A DNA stretch of 64,000 nucleotides from an uncultured Acetatifactor sp. (GCA_910589035.1 CAJUSI010000098.1:62001-126000), one strand, 5' to 3'. Counted from the stretch's first letter, positions 1-8,496 are shown. Notes: generated by a model not told the origin, from the letters alone. Made by a program: numbers and translations.

Positions 1-36
1 TTCTCATTACCAATATACCTCCGGATATTGATAATT

Positions 37-237
37 CTATATTTGTTCTTTTCTGCCATTCGCCTTTTTCCTCATTCTCATAAATTCCACCAGCTCCGCT
101 TCGTCTGTTATTTCTCTCGCGTCCACAGGTATGTGAACAGGACGATTCCTGGCAGATTCTTCCAGTGCATTGACAAACAACTCCACCTGTTCCTTGCCGG
201 AAATGACAAAATTCTTCGTGATACTTGAAGTTGCCAT
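37..237 (-). CDS. Small conserved hypothetical protein, antitoxin-like size and position
   Basis: A 66-residue soluble protein rich in Glu, Arg and Ala that begins MATSSITKNF. I do not recognise a named family with certainty. The ATG at 237 is preferred over an in-frame GTG at 246 because a GGGAGG ribosome site sits 9 bases upstream of the ATG. Just beyond its stop, on the same strand, another GGAGG (18-22) precedes an ATG at 5-7, so a second gene starts at the window edge and may be its partner. Small size and a closely following gene fit an antitoxin-toxin pair, but that is inference only because the partner lies outside the window. Confidence 0.6.
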   Translation of the reverse strand: MATSSITKNFVISGKEQVELFVNALEESARNRPVHIPVDAREITDEAELVEFMRMRKKANGRKEQI

Positions 238-260
238 AATAAACACCTCCCTTTGAGTGT

Positions 261-394
261 AATAGGCTCTCGGAATCTCCCTTCCGCTTTCCGTAGAGCT
301 TTCCGGAAACCTTTTTCACCGGTTCCCCCCGCTTTTCCTGCTCCATAGTTTATCAGAGCCCTGATTTTGCCTCTCAGGATTCCGAGAGCCTATT
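261..394. repeat. 17-bp perfect inverted repeat flanking about 100 bp
   Basis: AATAGGCTCTCGGAATC at 261-277 is exactly repeated in inverted form at 378-394. The outward flanks (GTGT on the left, GTACAC on the right) continue the symmetry imperfectly. No gene is visible between the arms. The left arm lies just upstream of the ribosome site of the small gene at 37-237, so it falls in that gene's leader or promoter region. It could be a small non-autonomous element or a long-range regulatory hairpin. Confidence 0.6.
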
Positions 395-401
395 GTACAC
401 G

Positions 402-452
402 ACTAAAGTCTGCAGACAGACTTGTCTGTCTGGTCTTTCTGCAGACTTTAGT
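402..452. repeat. 14-bp perfect palindromic hairpin (ACTAAAGTCTGCAG)
   Basis: ACTAAAGTCTGCAG at 402-415 and its exact complement at 439-452 form a stem, with a nested CAGAC/GTCTG stem in the loop. TTTTT follows within eight bases on the plus strand, so it could end transcription there, but the T run is not directly adjacent. It lies 8 bp from the inverted repeat that ends at 394. Confidence 0.55.
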
Positions 453-666
453 ATGGTTTTTCTGTTGCGATTCATTCTTTCTAATTTACATTTTATTATT
501 TTATTTCGGCTAATGCAACAAAACTTTTATGAATTATCAATCAGCCTCCCTTTTTCCGTCGCTTTGATCTGCTTTTTCAGATATGCGGCCATTTCCCCGG
601 TCTGCATTTTTCTTTCGGCTCCGCTTTTCTGGAATGCCTTTCTTCCATTTTGTCCTCTGTGCTATC
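453..666. other. AT-rich intergenic stretch with no supported gene
   Basis: Between the hairpin and the acetyltransferase gene I see only a short minus-strand open frame (about 26 codons from an internal ATG, no clear ribosome site). It may be coding debris. No RNA gene or clear promoter is visible. Confidence 0.4.
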
Positions 667-1149
667 TTACAACACCATTCCACCAGCATCTGATTCGCAA
701 TCTGCCCCATCTTCCCGCCTTTCCGATATGCTGTCTATTTCAATCCACTTCTTCATCCCGGAACTGCCGCAGGAAAAGCCGAACTTCTCATAAAAGGGCT
801 CCTTTCCCTTCACCGCCGTGAGCCCCACCTCCACGCCCGTACCCGGGATGGCTGTCTCCCGGATATGCTCCAGAAGCCTGTTCACAATGCTTTTTCCGAT
901 GCCCTTCCCCTGGTATTCCGACAGCACGATGATTTCCTGGAGATACCAGTACATGGCCCCGTCTCCCACCAGGCGGCCCATGCCCACGACTTTCCCGTCA
1001 CAGATGGCCGTGACATTGAACAGGCCGTTCCTGATTGCTTTCTCCGCCTGTTCTAAAGGCCTGTCCATAAATCCGGTGGCTGTCTTTAAACGAACGAAAT
1101 CTTCTGCCGTAAGTTGATTCTCTGCCAGCTCGTATTTTATACCGTCCAC
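667..1149 (-). CDS. GNAT family N-acetyltransferase
   Basis: A 160-residue protein of the GNAT fold, which transfers an acetyl group from acetyl-CoA to an amine; the substrate is not predictable. The diagnostic acetyl-CoA loop is visible around residues 78-92 (EYQGKGIGKSIV, the Q/R-x-x-G-x-G/A pattern), followed by the C-terminal FYEKFGF motif near residue 120. The start is a GTG with a GGAGGAG ribosome site 6 bases upstream. The last 20 or so residues are charged and look like an added tail. A decayed fragment of a closely related gene lies immediately upstream at 1249-1316. Confidence 0.85.
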   Translation of the reverse strand: MDGIKYELAENQLTAEDFVRLKTATGFMDRPLEQAEKAIRNGLFNVTAICDGKVVGMGRLVGDGAMYWYLQEIIVLSEYQGKGIGKSIVNRLLEHIRETAIPGTGVEVGLTAVKGKEPFYEKFGFSCGSSGMKKWIEIDSISERREDGADCESDAGGMVL

Positions 1150-1248
1150 AGATCTCTCCTCCCCTTGAAAGCTCCGTCTCTCCGAAATTGTTCCTTTCCT
1201 TTACAGCCGCTAACCTGTCTCCGCGCCTTCCTTTGAATGGTCTTCTCC

Positions 1249-1316
1249 TTTACATGCTCCAGGAGCCTGTTTCGAATGCTTCTTCCAATGCTGCCCTGAT
1301 ACTATTCCGATGCCCC
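1249..1316 (-). pseudogene. Fragment of a second GNAT acetyltransferase gene
   Basis: Read on the minus strand, this segment gives SE-stop-YQGSIGRSIRNRLLEHV, which lines up with SEYQGKGIGKSIVNRLLEHI of the intact gene at 667-1149. It carries an in-frame stop and a small deletion, and nothing else of the gene remains between the two neighbours. It is therefore a relic of a tandem GNAT duplication, or of an acetyltransferase gene lost by deletion. Confidence 0.7.
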
Positions 1317-1325
1317 TTCCACAGT

Positions 1326-2144
1326 CTACAGGTTCGGCTCGCTGCGCACCAGCTGGAGATCCTCGTCCTTCTTCACCACCACGCCCACGAAAGGCAGGGC
1401 TTTCCTGATGGTATCCGCCGGAATCCCGCCGATCTGCAGCGCATTGACCCAGTCAATCAATTCGGAAGTGCTGGGCTTCTTGCGGATATCCCGGATAGCC
1501 CGGATATTGTAGAACACCTCCATGGCGTTCTTCAGCAGGTTCTCCTCCACATCGGGATAATGCACCCGCACGATCTCCTCCATCAGCTCCCTGTCCGGGA
1601 AGTCGATATAGTGGAAGATGCAGCGGCGCAGGAATGCGTCCGGCAGCTCCTTCTCCGCGTTGGATGTGATGATCACGATGGGGCGCTGCTTCGCCTTCAC
1701 CGTGCGCCTGGTCTCGTTGATATAGAATTCCATCTGGTCCAGCTCCCAGAGGAGATCGTTGGGGAACTCCAGGTCGGCCTTGTCGATCTCGTCGATCAGC
1801 AGAACCACCTGCTCCTCGCTGTCGAAGGCCTCGCCCAGCTTGCCCAGCTTGATATAATGGGCGATGTCGTCCACGCCCTCCTCGCCGAACTGCCCGTCGT
1901 AGAGGCGCTGGATGGTATCATACACATACAGCCCCTCCTGAGCCTTGGTGGTGGACTTGATATTCCAGACGATCAGCCGCTTGCCCAGTGCCTTCGCCAC
2001 GGCCTCTGCCAGCATGGTCTTGCCCGTGCCCGGCTCTCCCTTGATCAAAAGCGGCTTTTTCAACGCAATCGCAATATTTACGCTGGCCATCAGCTCCTCG
2101 CTTGCCACATATTCCCCGGTTCCCTGAAATCCCTGCTTTTCCAT
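1326..2144 (-). CDS. MoxR-type AAA+ ATPase
   Basis: A 272-residue AAA+ ATPase of the MoxR/CbbQ type, a chaperone-like ATPase that remodels or activates partner proteins; partners often carry VWA domains, but none is seen here. Walker A is GEPGTGKT at about residues 36-43, Walker B LLIDEID at about 114-120, and sensor 1 IITSN near 156. A short C-terminal lid domain follows. It diverges from metF across a 208 bp gap. A partial second copy of the Walker A region lies at 5301-5450. Confidence 0.9.
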   Translation of the reverse strand: MEKQGFQGTGEYVASEELMASVNIAIALKKPLLIKGEPGTGKTMLAEAVAKALGKRLIVWNIKSTTKAQEGLYVYDTIQRLYDGQFGEEGVDDIAHYIKLGKLGEAFDSEEQVVLLIDEIDKADLEFPNDLLWELDQMEFYINETRRTVKAKQRPIVIITSNAEKELPDAFLRRCIFHYIDFPDRELMEEIVRVHYPDVEENLLKNAMEVFYNIRAIRDIRKKPSTSELIDWVNALQIGGIPADTIRKALPFVGVVVKKDEDLQLVRSEPNL

Positions 2145-2164
2145 ACTGTCCGTACACCTTTCTC

Positions 2165-2193
2165 TTGAAATTTATTCCTTTTTATGGTATAAT
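2165..2193 (+). promoter_or_regulatory. Sigma-70-type promoter for metF
   Basis: TTGAAA (2165-2170) and TATAAT (2188-2193) are separated by exactly 17 bp. The transcript would carry a leader of about 150 bases before metF. The leader contains small hairpins (ACGATATTATCGT, and GTCTT/AAGAC), but I recognise no riboswitch consensus in it. Confidence 0.8.
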
Positions 2194-2352
2194 AATAAGG
2201 TTAAAACGTTATGTTTCATGATGCCCGAAGGGTCCCAAAGTCTTCCTGTCCATGCCGTTTCGGACGTGGCGCCGCTTTGTCCCCTGATATCATGTTACGA
2301 TATTATCGTCTTAAAATCAAGACTAAACTAAAGGGAAATCAGGTGTTTTATC

Positions 2353-3210
2353 ATGCTGCAGGATATGTTTGAGAGCAAAGGTACATTTTCTTTTGAAGTT
2401 TTCCCCCCGAAGAAGGAAGGGGAATTTGAAAAGGCCTTCGATGTGCTGAACGAATTGTCGAAGCTGGCCCCGGATTTTATCAGTGTCACTTATGGAGCCG
2501 GGGGCAGCCGGTCCGGCAAAACTCTGGAGCTGGCCGACTATATTCAGAATACGCTTGGAATCGACACAATAGCCCATATGACATGTGTGGGCAGTAAAAA
2601 AGAAGATCTGCTGGCCGTGTCGGAACAGCTCAATGCCAACAATGTCAATTACGTGCTGGCACTGCGCGGCGACCGTCCCGCGGACATGAGCGACGGGCAG
2701 TATGCCGCAAGGGATTTTCTCCATGCCAACGATATGATTGCTTTTCTGCGGGAGAACACACAGCTCCACATGGCGGGCGCATGCTATCCGGAAAAGCATT
2801 TCGAGAGCTTCAGCATGGAAAGCGACCTGAATAATCTGATAAAGAAACAGGATGCCGGCGCGGAATTCTTCATCAGCCAGATGTTCTTTGACAACGATTA
2901 TTATTATTCCTTTCTGGATAAGGCGGACCGAAAAGGAATTTCGATTCCCATCTGTGCGGGTATCATGCCCATCACCAGCGCAAAACAGCTGGGCACCACC
3001 ATCACTCTGTCCGGGTCCAGCATCCCCAAGGCGCTGACAGATCTCATCGCCGCCTACGGGGATAACAAAGAAGATATGCGGAAAGCCGGTATCGACTACG
3101 CCATCCGCCAGATCCGCGATCTGCAGGAAAACGGAGTCAACAATATCCATCTCTACACCATGAATAAGACGAAAACAGCCCGCGAAATCATGGAAGGGGT
3201 ATACCGGTAG
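2353..3210 (+). CDS. metF: Methylenetetrahydrofolate reductase
   Basis: A 285-residue flavoprotein of the MetF family, which reduces 5,10-methylene-THF to 5-methyl-THF for methionine synthesis or the methyl branch of the Wood-Ljungdahl pathway. Family signatures are the N-terminal FSFEVFPPK (catalytic Glu), SVTYGAGGS near residue 44, LRGD near 104, and a C-terminal GIMPI segment. Length matches bacterial MetF. It is driven by its own strong promoter and is followed after 19 bp by a suppressor-of-fused-domain gene, probably co-transcribed. No metV partner is adjacent. Confidence 0.95.
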   Translation: MLQDMFESKGTFSFEVFPPKKEGEFEKAFDVLNELSKLAPDFISVTYGAGGSRSGKTLELADYIQNTLGIDTIAHMTCVGSKKEDLLAVSEQLNANNVNYVLALRGDRPADMSDGQYAARDFLHANDMIAFLRENTQLHMAGACYPEKHFESFSMESDLNNLIKKQDAGAEFFISQMFFDNDYYYSFLDKADRKGISIPICAGIMPITSAKQLGTTITLSGSSIPKALTDLIAAYGDNKEDMRKAGIDYAIRQIRDLQENGVNNIHLYTMNKTKTAREIMEGVYR

Positions 3211-3229
3211 TGGAACTGGGAGGAATATT

Positions 3230-3892
3230 ATGACAAAGGAAGAATTCTTAATTCATTTAGAAGAAGATGAGGAGTATTCACCCGGCTGGCAGGCCATTGA
3301 CGACGCTTTTGAAAAGCTCTATCCGGGACAAATACCCGATCATTTCGGGACGATTATGACAGCAAGGGCAATCATGGGCGGCGATCAATATTTAGACGGC
3401 TGTTCAATATACAGCTCTCCAAAAGGCTATAAGCACCTGGTTACTTATGGAATGACGGTTCTTTACGGTGATGAGGATGCTTTCGGCGGCGAATGGAACG
3501 GATGGGGTTATGAGATGACCCTGAAACTAAAAGAGAAGGATACGGAAAGCTGCATGTGGGCGGTTGATATGATGTCTAATCTGGCAAGATATACCTATAC
3601 TACCGAGCGCTTTTTTGAGCCAAATCAATATGTTAAGGGCAACGGAACTCCCCTGCATACGGGTACAGATTCTTTGATCACGGCACTTTTATTGGTAAAT
3701 GATACAGAGGCAGAGCCGCAAATGTCCGTGTATGGAAAAACAGAATTTATTCAGCTTGTGGGAATAACGGAATCAGAACTTCAGGCAATTATCGCGGATT
3801 ACAATAATATTCCCAGGCTGATTGCCTGTATGGAAGCAGACGGGAATGCGGATTTGGTTACAGATATGAGAAGAAGCAAGTCATATTTCTAA
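3230..3892 (+). CDS. Suppressor of fused domain protein (SUFU family)
   Basis: A 220-residue soluble protein matching the bacterial SUFU-domain pattern: a conserved segment with the GGEWNGWGYEMTLKLK core near residues 83-98 and an FFEPNQYV segment near 131. Bacterial members are of unclear cellular role, though some act as immunity proteins in polymorphic-toxin loci. The start has a good GGAGG site. The gene ends exactly where the duplicated ABC locus on the opposite strand breaks off, so its 3' end borders a recombination junction. Confidence 0.75.
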   Translation: MTKEEFLIHLEEDEEYSPGWQAIDDAFEKLYPGQIPDHFGTIMTARAIMGGDQYLDGCSIYSSPKGYKHLVTYGMTVLYGDEDAFGGEWNGWGYEMTLKLKEKDTESCMWAVDMMSNLARYTYTTERFFEPNQYVKGNGTPLHTGTDSLITALLLVNDTEAEPQMSVYGKTEFIQLVGITESELQAIIADYNNIPRLIACMEADGNADLVTDMRRSKSYF

Positions 3893-3951
3893 CCAGGAAC
3901 GGCGCAGTATATGATCTCATACCGCCCCGTCATGTTGCCCAATATCAGCAT
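3889..3951 (-). pseudogene. Deletion scar: ABC ATPase 5' end joined to permease 2 3' end
   Basis: Immediately after permease copy 3917-5266, the ATPase reading frame restarts as in the intact locus: MLILGNMTGRYE here against MLTLDNVTKRYK at 7178. After 12 codons it switches to IIYCAVP, which matches YCAVP near the end of permease 2. The DNA AGGAACGGCGCAGTAT matches the permease 2 sequence near 5523-5540 with one mismatch. The simplest reading is that a complete second copy of the permease-ATPase-permease unit lost its middle by deletion. Confidence 0.6.
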
Positions 3952-5266
3952 CACCTGCTTCCTCCCTCAGATAATATATAAGGTCTCTCCTGAAAAACAG
4001 GAGCATGGTGACAATGCAGGGCAGCGCCGTGAAAAATACCGTCCCCAGCAACAGTCCCCACAGGACGCCCGTGCCCCACAGAGCCGCGGTACCGAATACG
4101 GCTGCAAACAGCGTCCCCGCCAGCAATCCCGCCGTCAGATCAAGGATCGCCGCATCCAAAAGCAGCATGGCGCAGATCCGTCCCCTCCCGCACCCGTTCA
4201 TGGCCAGTACCGCAAAGTATCTCCTGTTCTTCTTCGTCCGGTTCGCCGCGCAGACCCCCACAAAGAGACATGCCGCCACTATGGCGGCCGCAGCAACCGC
4301 ACTTACAAGAAAGGACACTAACTCAATGCCATAGTCGAAATTGATCTTTTCCGTTCCAGCGTACTCCACCACATAATATGCATTATTGATGTACTCAAAT
4401 CCTGCCTCCCGGGAGTAGTCTTTAATAATCTCCTCCACGTCCCCCATGGAAAGCTTCGTCGCAATAATTCCTGAATTCCGTAAGGTATAAAAATGGACCG
4501 CTTTATAACCAAATACTTCTTTCCCTTCATAGGTATCGTTTTGAAACACAGGCATGATTACATAATTGTCAAGGTTCAGGAATTTACCTCTATAGTAAAT
4601 GTTAGTTCCCTCCTCTAAAAAACCTGCGACCTCCGCGGTCCGTTCCACAAAATAGCAGCTGATCATCAACTCATCGCCCACCGAATACTCTTCCGCATAG
4701 TTTGCACCAAGGATGACTGAGATGGGGCCATCCGTCTTTAACACAAAATCATCCTCTGTAAATTCTCTGCCCTCTCTCAGCCGCAGCTTAAAATAATCGA
4801 TTACATTATCTCCTATCCAGAAAGCCTTTACACCTGTGCTTCTTTGTACATTATCATCCTTATCCTTTCTATCCTGCGCTGTTTCGGAAGGATCAGTATG
4901 GTATTCATATCCGTATTTATTGTTTTCTTTTCCCCTGTAATTCTCTATGGAGACCGGCTGGGTATAGGCCATGAAGTACTCAAAATAGCTGCTGCCTGAT
5001 AACAGTTCCAGAAATTTCCGGAACTTCCCCACATTCTGCTCCGACAGCTCTGCATCTGCCTCCCCCACAAAGTTGTCCAGTATAGTGTAAAACTGGATGT
5101 CTTCATAGACCTCCTTATACTCTTCCGTCTGCTCCTTTGTCTCCAGCAGCAGATGACAGGCTGTTCCCACACAGAAAATACCGACTATGGACAGTCCCAG
5201 AAGCATCAGCACCAACCGGAAGTCCCTCTTCCATCCTATCTTGATCTCATCTAATATCCATTTCAT
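3917..5266 (-). CDS. FtsX-like ABC transporter permease (duplicate copy)
   Basis: A 449-residue membrane protein closely related along its length to the permease at 7144-8496. It has an N-terminal membrane segment (residues about 17-38), a large outer domain of about 260 residues, then three C-terminal membrane segments (about 305-330, 350-380, 390-415), the FtsX/MacB layout. Identical blocks include the first 36 residues and the NRTKKNRRYFAVLAMNGCG loop. This copy has lost its own ATPase and second permease, so it is either non-functional or served by the ATPase at 6513-7178. Confidence 0.8.
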   Translation of the reverse strand: MKWILDEIKIGWKRDFRLVLMLLGLSIVGIFCVGTACHLLLETKEQTEEYKEVYEDIQFYTILDNFVGEADAELSEQNVGKFRKFLELLSGSSYFEYFMAYTQPVSIENYRGKENNKYGYEYHTDPSETAQDRKDKDDNVQRSTGVKAFWIGDNVIDYFKLRLREGREFTEDDFVLKTDGPISVILGANYAEEYSVGDELMISCYFVERTAEVAGFLEEGTNIYYRGKFLNLDNYVIMPVFQNDTYEGKEVFGYKAVHFYTLRNSGIIATKLSMGDVEEIIKDYSREAGFEYINNAYYVVEYAGTEKINFDYGIELVSFLVSAVAAAAIVAACLFVGVCAANRTKKNRRYFAVLAMNGCGRGRICAMLLLDAAILDLTAGLLAGTLFAAVFGTAALWGTGVLWGLLLGTVFFTALPCIVTMLLFFRRDLIYYLREEAGDADIGQHDGAV

Positions 5267-5300
5267 AAAATCCCTCTGGAATCATCCTGTTTTTCGCTTG

Positions 5301-5450
5301 TTATCGTACAGATACCATTCCTCCTGTGCCTTGGTTGTGGATCTGGCAATAGATAATCAGCCGCTTGCCCAAAATCTTCGCTATGGCATCCCAGCCAGCA
5401 TGGTTCTGCCCGCTCCCGGTTCTCCCTTGATCAGAAGCAGCTTCAATCCC
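5301..5450 (-). pseudogene. Fragment of a second MoxR ATPase gene
   Basis: This 150 bp segment parallels 1914-2062 of the intact MoxR gene. Minus-strand frames give LLIKGEPGAGRTMLA (Walker A with Thr/Lys positions altered) and, in a shifted frame, KILGKRLI. It carries at least one frameshift and overlaps the 3' end of permease 2. It marks a recombination or duplication breakpoint between the two ABC permease copies. Confidence 0.7.
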
Positions 5451-6516
5451 TGATGCGGAGCCTGAAGAAAACATACCCGCCAGATACCGCCAGGATTAAG
5501 AGTCCTGCCGAAACGCCGAATACAGGGACGGCGCAGTATCGCATCCATACCCGGGAGGACAGCCCGCAGGCCGCCCCGAAGCTCAGCAGGAATGCGGCCA
5601 GCCATACCGCGGAATATTCCGCCCACACCTTCCGCCTGATGTGTCCATACCCCAGCAGGTTCAGCACATGCATCTCCGGCCCCTTGATTCTCAGCCACAT
5701 ATACGCAAAGAGACAGATCAGCCCCATGTAAAAGACGGCCAGCACTCCCAGGAGGAAAACCGTTACTCCCCGGTAGTCCACATAATCGGTATATCTTGCT
5801 TTCGAAATCTCCCTGCTTCTGATCTCCGCTCCCTTTTCCTGAACCAGTTCTTCCAGCCTGGCGTAAGCGTCGGCAATCCTGTCCTTATCCCTGGCCGTCA
5901 ATACATAGATTTCCCGGGTGGACACATGCGCCAGATCGCCCCGGCTGTAAAACACCCCTGTATTGATGGCAATGCTGATATGCTCCTCCAGAATGCCTGC
6001 CACCGGATACGCCGTCCCATCCACAGTAACAGTGTCGCCCGGAGCATACCCGCTGTCCGCTCCGGCCACAGCAGTTTTTTCTCCGGAAAGGAAATCTAAA
6101 GCTTCCCCGTCACGGCTTTCTTTGATTCCTTTGATATCTTTGATTCCTTCACTCCCAACAACTCCATCATTTCCGACATTTCCGACATTTCCGGCAATTT
6201 CGCCGGTTCCATGAATGCCGATCACACCCTCATCGCAGTATATAACCTCATTCGTGCCGTAGGATTCCTCGTCGTACCGCAGCACCGCACATCCGGACAG
6301 AATCCCATCCTCCGCCGCCTCCGTCAGGTCAATGGAAGTCTGCCCCGGCGCGGAAAGCAGGAACATAACCGATTCCTCCCGGTAGGGCGTATTGTCATAG
6401 CTGCTCAGCAGCTCCAGCCTGGTCCAATGTCCGCACAGAATCCCGCTGAGACAGAAAAAAAGGAAGATGACGGCCATATAGCCCAGGGGCGCGTATAACC
6501 TCCGGATACTCTTCAT
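5443..6516 (-). CDS. FtsX-like ABC transporter permease (second subunit)
   Basis: A roughly 357-residue permease starting at MKSIRRLY. The ATG overlaps the stop of the ATPase gene as ATGA (6513-6516), so the two are translationally coupled. Membrane segments are predicted at about residues 12-30, 255-282, 300-325 and 332-352, with an outer domain between. A low-complexity stretch of Gly-Asn-Val and Gly-Ile-Lys repeats occurs near residues 105-130. It is unlike permease 1 in sequence, so the transporter is probably a heterodimer of two permeases with ATPase dimers. Confidence 0.75.
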   Translation of the reverse strand: MKSIRRLYAPLGYMAVIFLFFCLSGILCGHWTRLELLSSYDNTPYREESVMFLLSAPGQTSIDLTEAAEDGILSGCAVLRYDEESYGTNEVIYCDEGVIGIHGTGEIAGNVGNVGNDGVVGSEGIKDIKGIKESRDGEALDFLSGEKTAVAGADSGYAPGDTVTVDGTAYPVAGILEEHISIAINTGVFYSRGDLAHVSTREIYVLTARDKDRIADAYARLEELVQEKGAEIRSREISKARYTDYVDYRGVTVFLLGVLAVFYMGLICLFAYMWLRIKGPEMHVLNLLGYGHIRRKVWAEYSAVWLAAFLLSFGAACGLSSRVWMRYCAVPVFGVSAGLLILAVSGGYVFFRLRIRD

Positions 6517-7178
6517 TTCAGGACAACCTCCCCCCTGTCCAGCCGGATGCGCCTGTCGCATTTTGCAGCCGCCTCCATATCATGGGTGACCATCACCACC
6601 GTCCTGCCGCTGTCCGCTATACCCCGCAGGATATTGATGATCTGCATGGCATTCTCCCCGTCCAGGGAGCCTGTGGGCTCGTCCGCCAGCAGGATATCGG
6701 CATCGCAGACCAGCGCCCGGGCGATGGCAGCCCGCTGCTGCTGGCCTCCGGAGAGCTGCTTCGGATACCTGCCCGCATACTCCAGCATGTCCATCCGTCC
6801 CAGATATTCCCTCACCAGCTTCTCCCGCCGGGCCTTCTCCGTCCCCCGTATCTTCAGGGGCAGCTCCACATTGGCGTAGACCGTCCTGTCGTTCAGCAGG
6901 GAGAAATTCTGCAGGATGATCCCCACATGCTCCGCCCGGAAGCGCAGAATCCCTTCACGGGTTCTGGCCGTGATATCCTCCCCCTCGTACAGCAGGGAAC
7001 CCGAGGTAGGGGCGGCCAGCCCCGAGATAATGTGCAGCAATGTGGACTTCCCGCACCCGCTCTTCCCGATCACCGCAAGGAATTCTCCCTTCTCCGCCGA
7101 CAGGCTTATATTTTTCAATGCATATACCTCCTGCCTGCCCGATTTATATCGCTTCGTCACGTTGTCCAATGTCAGCAT
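6513..7178 (-). CDS. ABC transporter ATP-binding protein (MacB/LolD type)
   Basis: A 221-residue ATPase of the MacB/LolD/FtsE class. Walker A GKSGCGKST is at about residues 38-46, the signature LSGGQQQRAAIARAL near 136-150, and Walker B ILLADEPTGSLDG near 160. It powers the flanking FtsX-like permeases. Its start lies inside the end of permease 1 (35 bp overlap) and its stop overlaps the start of permease 2. Such complexes export or dislodge peptides, or act in peptide-antibiotic immunity; context suggests the secreted protein at 8562-9020 as a linked factor. Confidence 0.93.
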   Translation of the reverse strand: MLTLDNVTKRYKSGRQEVYALKNISLSAEKGEFLAVIGKSGCGKSTLLHIISGLAAPTSGSLLYEGEDITARTREGILRFRAEHVGIILQNFSLLNDRTVYANVELPLKIRGTEKARREKLVREYLGRMDMLEYAGRYPKQLSGGQQQRAAIARALVCDADILLADEPTGSLDGENAMQIINILRGIADSGRTVVMVTHDMEAAAKCDRRIRLDRGEVVLK

Positions 7179-8496
7179 CGCCTGCTTCCTCCTTCAAATA
7201 GTATATCAGATCGCTCCTGAAAAGCAAGATCATGGTCACGGCACAGGGCAGCGCCGTAAAGAATGCCGTGCCCAGCAATAATCCCCATAGGACGCCCGTA
7301 CCCCACAGGGAGACTGTGCCGAATACGGCTGTGAACAGGCCTCCTGCCAGCAATCCCGCCAGCAGTTCGATGACCGCCGCATCTAAAAGCAATATGGAAC
7401 AGATCTGTCCCTTCCCGCATCCATTCATAGCCAATACCGCAAAGTATCTCCGGTTCTTCTTTGTCCGGTTTGCCGTGCAGACCCCGACGAAGAGAAACGC
7501 CGCTGCCAGGGCAGCTGCCGCAATCGCACTTACAAGAAAGGACACTACCTCAATGCCATAGTCGAAATTTATTTTTTCCGCCATAGCAGCTTCTTCTATA
7601 TAATAGGCGTTTTGAAGTTCAAACCCTGCCTCCTTAGAATAGCTGTCAAGAATCTCCTCCACATCCTGTATGGAAAGCTTTGTAGCGACGGTTCCTTCAT
7701 TCCGCAGGACATACATATGATTCACGTAAAAATTATATATCTCCTGTCCTTCATAGGTATCATTCATAAACATGGGCATGATTAAGTAATTATCCAGATT
7801 GCGAAATCTGCTTCCATAATAAATGTTACTCCCTTCCTCCAGAAGCCCCACAACCTTAGCAGGCCGCTCTGCGAAGACAAAGCTGATAAAAATCTCGTCT
7901 CCCACCTTATAATCCTCCGCATAGTTCGCGCCAAGAATGACCGATATGGGATCATCCGGATTCTTCAAAACAAAATCGTCCTCCGCAAACTGACGTCCGT
8001 CGCCCAATCGAAGACCAAAGTAGTCAATCACATTGTCCCCGATCCAAAACGCATTTACACATGTACTTTTTCTTACTACGCCATTATTATCTTTGATATC
8101 TTGTGTTGCATCAGATATATCTTTTCTATATTCATACAAATCGACATTGTTAAATTTCCCTCTATAATTATCTACATAAACAGGCTGATCATACATCATG
8201 AGATATTCAAAATATTCGCTCTCCAATATCAAATTCAAAAACTTACGAAACTTTGGAGTATTTTCTTCAGTATTCACTTCCCCGGGAGCCTTCGACAGAA
8301 GACTATCCCGTATAGAGTAAAACTGGATCTCCTCGTATACCTCTCCGTATTTTTCTGTCTGATATTCTGTGGCAAAAAGCAGATGACAGGCTGTCCCTAC
8401 ACAGAAAATGCCGACTATAGACAGTCCCAGAAGCATAAGCACCAGCCGGAAGTCTCTCTTCCATCCTATCTTGATCTCACTCAATATCATTTTCAT
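7144..8496 (-). CDS. FtsX-like ABC transporter permease (first subunit)
   Basis: A 450-residue protein with one N-terminal membrane segment (about residues 17-38), an outer domain of about 260 residues containing the FWIGDNVIDYF and LGANYAEDY blocks, and three C-terminal membrane segments. This is the FtsX/MacB topology. It lies between the secreted-peptide gene and the ATPase, in one minus-strand operon from the promoter near 9256. A near-identical relative lies at 3917-5266. Confidence 0.85.
   Translation of the reverse strand: MKMILSEIKIGWKRDFRLVLMLLGLSIVGIFCVGTACHLLFATEYQTEKYGEVYEEIQFYSIRDSLLSKAPGEVNTEENTPKFRKFLNLILESEYFEYLMMYDQPVYVDNYRGKFNNVDLYEYRKDISDATQDIKDNNGVVRKSTCVNAFWIGDNVIDYFGLRLGDGRQFAEDDFVLKNPDDPISVILGANYAEDYKVGDEIFISFVFAERPAKVVGLLEEGSNIYYGSRFRNLDNYLIMPMFMNDTYEGQEIYNFYVNHMYVLRNEGTVATKLSIQDVEEILDSYSKEAGFELQNAYYIEEAAMAEKINFDYGIEVVSFLVSAIAAAALAAAFLFVGVCTANRTKKNRRYFAVLAMNGCGKGQICSILLLDAAVIELLAGLLAGGLFTAVFGTVSLWGTGVLWGLLLGTAFFTALPCAVTMILLFRSDLIYYLKEEAGDADIGQRDEAI

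Noticed and set aside
1188..2168. Long plus-strand open frame opposite the MoxR gene
   Set aside because: It is the complement of a gene with clear Walker motifs and reads as His/Leu-rich nonsense.
2194..2352. SAM or cobalamin riboswitch ahead of metF
   Set aside because: None of the conserved core blocks of either class is present.
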